A stretch of 64,000 nucleotides of DNA from Lumbricus rubellus (Eukaryota > Annelida > Clitellata > Crassiclitellata > Lumbricidae). Location of the stretch: contig OX243820.1 of the NCBI GenBank assembly GCA_945859605.1, positions 27,116,777 to 27,180,776 on the forward strand, written 5' to 3'. Numbering within the stretch: position 1 is the first letter of the stretch; each line of letters starts with the position of its first letter. Under the pieces are notes generated by a model that had not been told where the DNA came from, ran no database searches, and saw only the letters and a program-made list of their open reading frames with translations. This document shows positions 55,501 through 64,000 of the stretch, in pieces. The translations under genes and the position numbers were made by a program.

Positions 55501-58500
55501 GCCTCTTCAACGCGTATACTAGAACCAACATTAGCGTAGGCAGGAGGCCAATCCATCTCTCTTAACGCTCGCTTATACATGTACATTCCATCAGCAACCT
55601 CTCTTACATGATTCATCCACAGATAATGAACCGATATTGGCAGTTTAAGCATCAGCAAGTAACAACTAACATACAGACGCTAAAGAACCATCCACCCAAG
55701 TTGCACCAGGATTCCAATGCAAGCAATTCAGCACAGACAAATCACCGCTGAGCCATCGCATCAACTTTGTCTGCAGAATCTCCATGATATTTGCCCTTCA
55801 CAAGTCAGGTAAAGTAATGAGCATACGGATAGGCCCCCCACCCAAATATATTTCCTGTTAATTAATTATTACAGTTGAGGCTTATCTCACGCTGGCAGTG
55901 TTGCGGCTGCAAAGCAAGATTAATGAAGAACTCCCGCACATAGAATAAATTTTTTTCTGAGTGCTAAATTCCAATTTTTTTATGCAGAGAACACTCAATG
56001 ACAAATCCGGCTTAACAAAAGCCGTTGTCTGGCAAATCCGGCTTCACAAAAGCCATTGTCTAGCTTGGTCCTGCCCTGATTATAACTTGATTTTTTAGAG
56101 CACCAATGGCCAAAGCCTTGCGCATTAAACACTGCACTGTTACAGTAGAAGTTGGTGGGTAAAAATAATAATCAATTACGTCAGTAAGTCTCAGTCTAGT
56201 CACATTTCTGTCTGCTGTTAGCCAAAACTATTTTCCAGTCTATACTTTGCTATACTTTGCTATACTCAACTAAATCCTCTAGCCATGCCAAGGCAAATCA
56301 TAAAATTTGGTATTAATAAGGAAAATCACTTAACATACTAACTGGTCACCCAATGCATGCAATAACTCCCAATACTCAACATGTCCTTGAGCAAGCACTC
56401 AAGTCATGCCAACTTTGGAAAAAATACCAATTAAAAGGTACTTGCGGATATATAAAAATTATGAATTTCGTTAAAATCCAATGCCAAATTTCACTGAAAT
56501 GGAGTTACAGCTCAGCACTCTCCGTTTCTCTCATGATACAAGAGTCCAAAGTAATTCCAACTCAGCATAATTCTGCTTCAGCTGTTACATTGGTTACAGT
56601 ACGTGAGGATGACGCTCATATACCACTAGTGTCCTATTAAAGACATTGGAATTTGGGGCCAGACATTAAAAAGGCACTCTTTAAAACGTGCAGCTCAGTG
56701 TTGAAGGATCTACTCAATAAATTCGTTAAACAGCAAAGCCACACAGGTAGAATTATACCTAAGCAAACACCACGCACTCTCATCTGAAGGTCAGCAACAT
56801 TCCAGCTCACAACCAGAGTATCAAGTGATATACTATGCTGCACATAATATTATCCCATGGAAAATATCCCAGATCAAACAAGGGTTGGTGACTGATAGAC
56901 TTAACAAATGTGTGCATGTTTCTGCACATGCCTGTGTCAGTTACTTTGTTTGCCTTGGTGTGGGCTTAAAATTTAGATGACCAAAAGTTGCATGAGCATG
57001 AACACATTGAACAGCTGCGAATGTAAACCATAACTGAAAGCTGCTGGGCCGCAGGCAGTATCACATAATCTAATTAACTTTGCAATTAGCATTTTATATG
57101 GGAAACCAGTCGTCGATTAATCATAATATTATGCGTTTGCATCAGTGTTTCATGACCTCCATTTGTCTGGCCTTGTCTAGATCCGCTCTGTCCAACATGC
57201 GACCCGCACGCTGATTTTAATTGGCCTGCCCAAGCTCGACAAATGCAATTGGCGTAGAAATGAAGTAAAGGACACAGTCAATGGTCCACTTGCTTCTTTT
57301 TTATTTATATGCTTTTGGTGCTGAACTATTATAAAGCATGCCAAACATAGCATACCTAAATGCATGCAGTAATTCCTAATGATCATTCCATAATAAATTT
57401 CAAATATATAGTTATAATTTTAAATAACATTTAGTCATTGATTTTGAGTTCACTGGTGCCACACTCGTTATCACAATTCCTTCACTGGTTGGACAGCACA
57501 GATTATTAGTTAATTAATGCAGAAAGAGCGAGACATATTCTGCCTTAACATGTGTGATGTAAACTGTATCAGACACAAACAATAACGTAGAACCACATCC
57601 ACTTCATGACAAACGAGGAAGACAAAAAGTTCATCAAAAATGACAAATTATTAAACGCCTCTAAAAAAACCCAATCCTCATTAAAGGATCACATAGACAA
57701 GCGGCAAGACTTAGCAGAGTTTATTCCGATCCAGACCACATATACAGAGACACGACGATCAAATCTGGCACCATATAAATTCCACCATCTTTTCCATTAC
57801 ACATACTATCTCCTCTTTTCTACTTCTCTTCTTTCTCTTCTCAAGACTGTCTTATTCGACCGAGGTTGGACTAGGAGCGCTTCTGAGTAGGAACGTTGAA
57901 GGAGCGCTATATCAAATTCTCAGTAAATAAATAAATAAATTAAAAATAACAGTAAAATATATCGCTTACCAGTCTTGACGTCCCAGGTTCGAATGCGTCC
58001 ATTCTGAAGGCCTGCCGCCAAGATGATATCGTCAATGACCACGTAGCGAAATGTCACAAGATTGGATTGGCGTCTCACGCGAGTGCTACGAGAACCGAAA
58101 GCCATGCACCAGACCTTGTCGCCAGCGTCAATAGTGACAACTGCATTCTGTTCATTTTTGTCATTCTCGTTCCTAAAACAAAAATCACATCATTCATTTA
58201 TTCATTCATTTCAAGAATTTATATGGCGCCTCTTCAAGAAGCCTACTCAGAGGCACTCCCAGTCCAACCACAGTTGTATGAAAAAAGGTTTAAGGATCTC
58301 CAACATCAGTCACCACAAGCAACGAGCATCAATCAGCGCACCTGAAAATAGTGACCCATCTTTTTTGCGGTTACCTGGTGGATGAATCTAATTAAGGTTT
58401 TGTTCTGGAACTTACATCAGAGCTACCATGGCACTGGTTCAAAAGCGATTGGTTAGTGGGCCACGAACTGATAACCAGAACCACAATGTTGGATCATAAT

Positions 58501-61500
58501 CAAATAAAATATTAAAATGCATGAGCTGCAAAAACATTAACAATGAAAACTCCCCAAAAATAGTTTCCACATCTAAAAAGCAGATTCAAAAACGCAAAAA
58601 GCAATAAAAGTACAGCTGCAATAAGTAGCGACAGAGCAATAAAATCGAATAACAACATAACTTGTCATTTCTGCAAGCAGGTGCTCATTCATTCATTAGT
58701 TCATTTCAGACATTTATATAGCGCTTCTTCAAGAGTATCTACACAGAAGCGCTCCCGACCCAACCACGGCTAAAGAGAACAGTCTTAAGAGCAGAGTAAA
58801 ACGTAGTTGTTGGTAAGCATCAGTCCACTACAAGAGCGGTACGACAACTAAAAAAGGCACACAGTTCCCAAAGGTGCTACGTAAATCCTTGAAAGCTAAC
58901 TTACTTACTTTATGCACCATTGTATCAGACTTCCGAGAAAAAATTGGTAAAATTAAAATGTAATGGCACAGAGAGAAGTCTGCCATCACCCTTATTACAA
59001 ACTGTTCTGTTAAGTTAACTAATTGCAATGTCAGGCAATATAGACAAATTAAGCTAACAGGATATTTAATAACAATTAATCATTTTAAATTAAGCAATTA
59101 GTTTTATTACCCGCAGATTACTATGAAAGCACATTTAATAACTCTTGCTCAATTGAGGATATTGTACATGCCAGTCTTAGCCTCGTGGTTAACTGCTTCC
59201 GGACGGTTCTAAGCAATAAGCACCCCTGTAGGTCACACAGGGCCATAATTATTTATTTGCCACAGTTCTTCTACCATCGCACTCACATCATTAGATCAAG
59301 CTTTGGTATTCTATCCCTGATATCTGCTCCATGTCTAGCAACAAGTTCATAAATACGAGAATACTTCAGAAACAGAAGAATGCTTTAGAAGCAGCAACAC
59401 AAATCCAGTCTAAGTCAGACCAGGCAATATATTGCAATATATTGCATCCATGTCTCCACTGGTCAATAAAATTCTGAGGCATTACGATCATAGTTAAGAG
59501 GTTTCATAATAAACTAGTAGAAAAACCAGATCCTCAACAGCCTCTTCTACTACCGGTATTTAAGTAGTACTTCACCAAGTAAACATATAATTAAATCAAA
59601 TAGTCAAAAACAGTTACAGCCGAGCAGAAAACGAGGACAGAGAAAAGAAAATAATCATGCGATTGCTTCGCTTCAAACCTGACCAAAATAACGAACAACA
59701 ATTAAATTGTTGAACCACAAACTGAAACTGCACGAATATGTTCCACCCTTAAAACCGTTTAAAACCTGACTAGCACAAACTCTACCTGATCATTGACCAA
59801 TGACCATCACCTTCCTCAGGCATCCATAACTCCTCAGGCTTTCCATTCGAAGCAAAAGTCTCACCTCTTTAGGAACTCTTAAACCCCCCCCCCCAACTCG
59901 CCAACTTCACCTTCCTGTTCTCGACCTAAACACCACCCACCTTAACAGCTACTCTGCAACCTCTGATCCTTTGGAAAGCGGACTACGACCTCCTTCGAGC
60001 AACTCTTCTAGACAACCCTTTTGACTACACACAGCACCCGTGAATAAGCTTGTGCCATGCGCATGGATTTCGAAGGGTGCTTTAGAAATTCAGAGATTAC
60101 GATTTCTTAGCTGTCAAGAAATGGTTCTCTACCAAAGCCCAGAAACAAACATCAATCCACCCATACTACTCAACATAGAGGACCATCTTTCAAGTTCTAA
60201 TAATTACACAACACTACAATACATGATTTCTAATCATAAAATCGATATCTAGATAACACGTTGAGACATTCTCATGTTATCATCAGTACTTAACCATCTG
60301 CCAGGCCTTGGTTCAGTCGCTGGCCTCTGCACGTGGTGCACTATTTACCTGACCATTTGCAAAGTCTGGTCTATTTCTATACAGCAGTGGTTGTTGCTTG
60401 GCTGAGAACTGAACAGTTGCTTGGCTGAGGTTAGCAGCAGAAATTAGATCCAGACTAAAAATAGACCCGTCACAGCAACAAACACCCACGAGTCTACCAC
60501 AGAGCAAAATCTCAGGCATCCATCACCTTACAATTTGATCCATGGGTAGATACTAGATAGGGCAAAGAAAGACTAATTTCAATTACTGCCCAGGTATTAT
60601 AATGCTTTGTAATTCCTTAGATGTGTAGTCAAGAGGTTGATTGATTATTGAAGATGCTACTTGTTCTGCACAGTTATTGAAGAATAATACAATCTCTAAT
60701 CAGCGGCTTACTATTTCTATCTGTCCATTTATACGCTTCTATTTTGGGAACTGGATTAACAGAGCAAGTACATAAAATAGGCCAATATGCCAAGTGTGGC
60801 GTGTTCAGCTATATAGATGATATCAGATCACAGCAAACACCTGTGGTCCCGTTAAACTATGATTAACACATTATTTGAAGGTGCAGACCTGTACAGAAGA
60901 TTTGGATCTACAGATAAGAAAAAAGGTAATCCAAGGCAACAGTGGGCCTAAACTCTGCCAAAAAGGAGTCCTCTTAGTTCCCTCTGCTCGTAATGCAACC
61001 ATGAAGAATCGAGCCTTTTCTGTGGTTGGCCCCATATTCTGGAATGGTCTTCCTTTGGAGCAACGCGCCTGCACTCTAAGACTAAAAAGTAATTCCTCGC
61101 TAAACTTAAAATTCTTCTTTTTGGGTGCTCTCAGTAGCTTTCTTGAAGGGGTGCTACAAAAGGTTTGCAAATGAATGAATGAATGGATCACACTTTGATA
61201 GAATATGTTTGTTTGTATGTGCACTTGTTATAGCACCCCTTCAAGCTCTCTCTACTCAGAGGCGCTCTCGAATGCAGAGCGGACACTGCATCGGAGTTCC
61301 ATGTCGAAGCGCTGAGCAATTGTGAGTGAAGGACTTGCCCAAGGTCCTTATGCGGCGAGGTGGATTCAAACCTCGAACCTTCCAGCTCCAGGGCAATGAC
61401 GCCACCACTACACCACCGCGCCCCACAAGTATATGCTTGAATGGATCTCAATGCTAACCTGGTGGCAGTTGTGCTGATCTGTGGTACGATCTTTATGAGT

Positions 61501-63186
61501 CGATGACTGGCCGCCCACGCAAAGTAACGTCCATCCGCTGACCATGCACAAGCGCCTGTCTCCCACGAGTCAGCAGAAGCGTGGCCTGGACCGGTCGGGT
61601 GATTGCCTGACAACGACACTAGAAGCCTCGCATTCTCTGAAAAACAACACAAGCAAAGCTCAGGTTGGCTGTTTATTTAAAGTCAATTTACCATGTTACG
61701 CATGTACTGCATTTCCTCGATAAAATGCATACAATGCATGCATACAATCTCATAATTATATAGTGCATAAAATGTACAGTGCATGCACAAGTGTACATAC
61801 TTTTAATTTACCATGCTATGCATACTGCATTTTCTCAATAAAATGCATACTATGCATGCATACGATCTCATACATACTGCATAACATGTACAGTGCATGC
61901 ACAAGTGTATGTGCTTATTGTACACTGTACATGCACAAGTGTACATACTTTTAATTTACCATGTTATGCATACTGCATTCCCTCGATAAAATGCATACTA
62001 TGCATGCATACAATTTCAAATTAAACGCAACAGTGTACATATGATAAATGCATATCTGTACAGTGTACACTCAGAACAAAAATATGTATAATACCAGTAC
62101 AACAATTTGCAAGCAGAAGAAAGTTTGCTTGAGCAACCAGATGGCTAAATGTAATTTGAAAACTGATATCTTAACATATTTTTTTCTGATGCTGCAAATC
62201 CAATATGTTGAAAATTGTTTTTAAAACATCCCTATAATAATACTAAATATCCCTACCTCGAATCTCGTGAGAAACATAACATACACGTTATATACACAAG
62301 TCACAAAAACAACCACCAGTGACACAAAAACACTGAGTACAACAGTATAAATTGCCATGAAATATAAACAGGAGATAGATAGCAACTGACACACGTGTAG
62401 AATAACAGACACAGTCTTGGATAGACAGACACAACCAAGACTGGAGCAAGTATCCAAAGAACGCTTGGGAAACTCAACAATAAACAGTCTCTTAGATTGC
62501 AACAAAGACCAGAATGAACAACAGACACAGTGTCTGGAAGACACCCAAGACGGGCACAAGTACCAAGACAGGTGCAAGTACCAAGACGAGTGCAAGTACC
62601 AAGATGGGTGCAAATACCAAGACGGGTACAAGTACCAAGACGGGTACAAGTACCAAGACGGGTGCAAGTACCAAGACGGGTGCAATTAGCTAAAAAGTCG
62701 CCTAAAGTAAAGTCTATATATGGCAAGTCTCTTGGACTTCTGTCGTCCTATTTCTTCTCAGACAAATACCCTTAGTTTAACTTCTTAATTTTTCTACCGT
62801 ACTATTACACATGTATACTATAGGGTCTTTGACCTAGCAAAACAGACAGAGGTCACTCAGCAGCAAGTTAAATTTAGTATCCCACAACATACTTTGTTGC
62901 TTTTAAATGACTCTATTCTAAATGACACGTGAACAAGATTAACGGGTGTCCTGGATTTTACCAACAACAATATCATTTGGACACCTGTATAAGAGTATAT
63001 ATAGGACTTACTTAAAGGAACACGACCTCTAAGAAAAGGAAAGACAAAGAGTGCCATATAAATGCGGTTCGATCTGGAAATGAGTAATTTACAACTTACT
63101 TTTTTGTTATCAACAATATAAGAAGTAATTAGCGGTTTATAGTTGCTATCTTCAACACCACTTGACTTTCTTTTCTGCCTAGCCAT
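49356..63186 (-). CDS. WSB: WSB1/WSB2 orthologue (WD40 + SOCS box), 8 exons, 421 aa
   Basis: Exons 63100-63186, 61459-61634, 57970-58172, 53446-53678, 52515-52687, 51762-51875, 50206-50319 and 49356-49521 total 1266 nt with every phase consistent. The protein aligns along its length with vertebrate WSB1/WSB2: CAWSADGRYFAWAASHRLIK, LVSASHDSTLKVWDF, EGHHHTVSKCDFSPDGALLA and GALSMIPKMMQKFL. WD repeats form a beta-propeller that recruits substrates. The SOCS box has a good Elongin-C (BC) box, SLQRMCRLTVRR, but its Cul5 box reads LSMIP where vertebrates have LPIP. Known WSB1 acts in an Elongin B/C-Cul5-Rbx ubiquitin ligase. Exon 1 is the least certain: phase requires the second AG of TTTTTCAGAG in exon 2. 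WSB1 versus WSB2 cannot be settled here; the gene may predate that split. Confidence 0.93.
50206..50319 (-). CDS. WSB: WSB exon 7
   Basis: Acceptor GTTATTCTGTAG, donor GTCGG|GTAAGT. Encodes FVRFWDIFEPDVPVRVAD and SFCRFSPGGG, WD propeller blades. Confidence 0.92.
51290..51600 (+). repeat. CCAAT-bearing ~32-bp minisatellite, intron 6
   Basis: About five to six units of GGTCAGCCAATGAGGAAGAT, then GTTAAACA, followed by a non-repeated flank (TAAGGGTTTGACAATAAACAC). The unit and flank recur in intron 4 at 52855-53170. Confidence 0.85.
51762..51875 (-). CDS. WSB: WSB exon 6
   Basis: Acceptor TTGTGTTGTTTTAG, donor GACGG|GTAAGT. Encodes HLIPVPSLIYAGGENGAHLR and SLSFSPDGKHLGTVCIDG. Confidence 0.93.
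52515..52687 (-). CDS. WSB: WSB exon 5
   Basis: Acceptor TTTGTGCGTCCAG, donor CTCTG|GTGAGA. Encodes VELWNMETYSLISRFEGHHH and DFSPDGALLATASFDSRV. Confidence 0.95.
52855..53170 (+). repeat. CCAAT-bearing ~32-bp minisatellite, intron 4
   Basis: Units GGTCAGCCAATGAGGGATAT + GTTAAACA, four to six copies, then a flank GACAAGGGTTTGACAGCTAAC paralogous to the one at 51500-51600. Confidence 0.85.
53446..53678 (-). CDS. WSB: WSB exon 4
   Basis: Acceptor TTTTGTTTTTAG, donor ACG|GTCAGT. Encodes LELIDHTGIISELGFSPDGS and LVSASHDSTLKVWDF, the best-conserved blade. Confidence 0.95.
53768..57765. other. WSB intron 3, no other gene recognised
   Basis: About 4.3 kb intron. TTTAACCCTTAAACGACCAG at 53761 resembles a piggyBac-like end next to TTAA, and the same CGACCAGCG motif repeats at 53805, but no matching far end or transposase was found. 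CAATCATTAGACAC repeats at 54842-54885. Open frames lack domains. Confidence 0.45.
57766..57945 (+). mobile_element. LINE 3' end, antisense to WSB
   Basis: CTCAAGACTGTCTTATTCGA, then GGAGCGCTTCTGAGTAGGAA and GGAGCGCTATATC with a (AAAT)n end. It stops about 25 bp from WSB exon 3. Confidence 0.8.
57970..58172 (-). CDS. WSB: WSB exon 3
   Basis: Acceptor GATTTTTGTTTTAG, donor GACTG|GTAAGC. Encodes NENDKNEQNAVVTIDAGD, VWCMAFGS and LAAGLQNGRIRTWDVKTG. Repeats of the LINE/SINE tail family lie within about 30 bp on both sides. Confidence 0.93.
58187..58290 (-). mobile_element. LINE/SINE 3' tail
   Basis: ATTCATTCATTTCAAGAATT, then TATGGCGCCTCTTCAAGAAG and CTCAGAGGCACTCCCAGTCC, the reverse of the family tail. 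Confidence 0.75.
58690..58800 (-). mobile_element. LINE/SINE 3' tail
   Basis: TTTATATAGCGCTTCTTCAA, then CACAGAAGCGCTCCCGACCC and ACCACGGCTAAAGAG, reverse orientation. Confidence 0.75.
58801..60944. other. WSB intron 2, no other gene recognised
   Basis: AT-rich with a poly-C run at 59887. No domain or further repeat family recognised. Confidence 0.45.
60945..61190 (+). mobile_element. LINE 3' end, antisense to WSB
   Basis: The + frame reads NRAFSVVGPIFWNGLPLEQR, the LINE C-terminal motif, followed by CTTGAAGGGGTGCTACAAAA and a (GAAT)n end. Confidence 0.85.
61210..61426 (-). mobile_element. SINE family 1, full length, sense to WSB
   Basis: Reverse complement of the SINE at 8651, with B box, CGCGGTGGTGTAGTGGTGGC head and tail hairpin complete. 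Its 5' end is about 33 bp from the WSB exon 2 donor. Confidence 0.88.
61459..61634 (-). CDS. WSB: WSB exon 2
   Basis: Acceptor TTGTTTTTCAGAG (second AG needed for frame with exon 1; the first AG would start at 61636). Donor ACCAG|GTTAGC in phase 2. Encodes NARLLVSLSG and ETGACAWSADGRYFAWAA, the first WD blade. Confidence 0.88.
61685..62010 (+). repeat. ATGCAT-rich ~120-150-bp tandem repeat, WSB intron 1
   Basis: ATTTACCATG...ATGCATACTGCATTTTCTC...ATAAAATGCATACTATGCAT recurs three times (about 61686, 61805, 61955), dense in ATGCAT and GTACA palindromes. Confidence 0.85.
62545..62690 (+). repeat. 18-bp minisatellite, WSB intron 1
   Basis: About eight copies of ACCAAGACGGGTGCAAGT with 1-2 base variants. 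It is open in several frames by chance of periodicity (KYQDGC). Confidence 0.95.
63100..63186 (-). CDS. WSB: WSB exon 1 (start, inferred)
   Basis: ATG at 63186 opens MARQKRKSSGVEDSNYKPLI and reaches AAAAAA|GTAAGT, an excellent donor, in phase 0. Residues have no clear vertebrate counterpart, as expected for the variable WSB N-terminus. Basic start KRK. Confidence 0.65.
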
Positions 63187-64000
63187 AATTTATGGTGCAA
63201 CAAAATTAAGTGTGCAATAAGTATGAAAACTTTATTGGTATTCGAAAGGCAAGAGCTCTTCCATCAAGTATATATCATAAAGGTATTTATAAAAGGATGC
63301 TATTGTTATTATTGCAAACACTCTTATTACATGTAGGGCCCACAATAGAAATTTCAAGTCGCTTTTGAGGGTAGGCATGGACCTAGAAACTATCTTAAGG
63401 CTTTACGAGAGAATAAAAAAAAATCAAACTTAAATAATAAAAGCACGGCATTAATTATATAGATCTATTGTAGTTAAGTGCCAGTCATAATATATTTAAA
63501 AATGCATAAAATTTAATCATAAACTTTGTATAACTACCCAGCGGCAACTTTTTAAACAGTCGCCTGGTGCCGCGCCATTTCCCCTCTTGGCACGCTTCAA
63601 CGCAAACAAGGTCACACAAAAATGTGAATTGGAGGCACAGCTAGTCAGTAGCCAGAGGAAGAGCGGTTAGATATATGCAGATGTCTGAAGGCCAATGAGA
63701 AATAGTGAGTTTTGAGGTCAAACTTCAATGAAAAAAGAGTTGAGTCAACGGATAAAACACAAGAAGTGGATTCCATTCCCTGGGGCATTGGAGCTGCATC
63801 TCACGTTATTAAGATAGTTAGTTTAGTAACCACTCAGAATGGCCTTGGGCAAACAGGCGAAATCCTACCATTCAACATTGACATTCTATATACAGACAGC
63901 TTTTATCAGTTAACCTGACGAATTGCAATCTTTTGCAGCAGGACAAGGATCTGCAGGAGAAGCAAGACTGTCCAAATGTTTGCTGAGGAGCAATTTCCGA
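63187..64000. promoter_or_regulatory. Upstream region of WSB; promoter not delimited
   Basis: Probable 5' flank of WSB. A GC-richer patch with CGCGCCATTTCCCC lies at 63570-63588, and a CCAATGAGA at 63692 matches the CCAAT unit of the intronic arrays. No TATA box assigned. Confidence 0.35.

Noticed and set aside
62221..62775. KYQDG and TRLGTC repeat frames on both strands
   Set aside because: 18-bp minisatellite within the WSB first intron, open in several frames.

Overview
The window is metazoan nuclear DNA. Genes have introns with GT/AG junctions whose reading phases agree. Intergenic and intronic DNA is AT-rich and crowded with microsatellites, tRNA-derived SINEs, LINE 3' ends, hAT-, Mutator- and mariner-type elements and foldback repeats. 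The very frequent TAGGCCTA-type palindrome and the repeat mix suggest a marine invertebrate, perhaps an echinoderm-like deuterostome. That placement is impressionistic and weak.

Layout. (1) 1-7.5 kb, + strand: exons of a KH-domain RNA-binding protein (Nova/PCBP-like third KH), probably ending at 7526, with a partial hAT end and an 18-bp minisatellite at the left edge. (2) 10.3-19.6 kb, - strand: a three-exon gene assembled here by matching splice phases. It encodes a mucin-like type I membrane protein of about 1166 residues: signal peptide, about 86 ten-residue Thr/Asn-rich repeats, a Ser/Thr stalk, one membrane segment and a Pro-rich tail. The other strand of the repeat array is also almost fully open. 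(3) 20.3-37.6 kb: two C2H2 zinc-finger genes on the - strand (17 and 13 fingers plus a shared atypical C-terminal finger). They lie in tandemly duplicated units of 5-6 kb, and the region is bracketed by the two halves of a degenerate mariner-type transposon. (4) 38.5-43.6 kb, - strand: a six-exon gene for an unrecognised acidic/coiled-coil/polyQ protein of about 625 residues. (5) 49.4-63.2 kb, - strand: an eight-exon WSB1/WSB2 orthologue (WD40 plus SOCS box), 421 residues in the assembled model, the same length I recall for human WSB1.

The genes do not form a pathway. WSB proteins are substrate receptors of Elongin B/C-Cullin5 ubiquitin ligases, the zinc-finger genes are probable DNA-binding proteins of a fast-evolving tandem family, and the mucin-like protein is predicted at the cell surface. 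The most unusual features are the two-strand-open mucin repeat, the zinc-finger duplication with a transposon insertion whose empty site survives in a sister unit, a telomere-like core shared by several unrelated non-autonomous transposons, foldback elements carrying a private minisatellite, and arrays of near-consensus CCAAT (NF-Y-type) sites in two neighbouring WSB introns. All gene models are hand-made from splice signals and reading phase; none has transcript support here.
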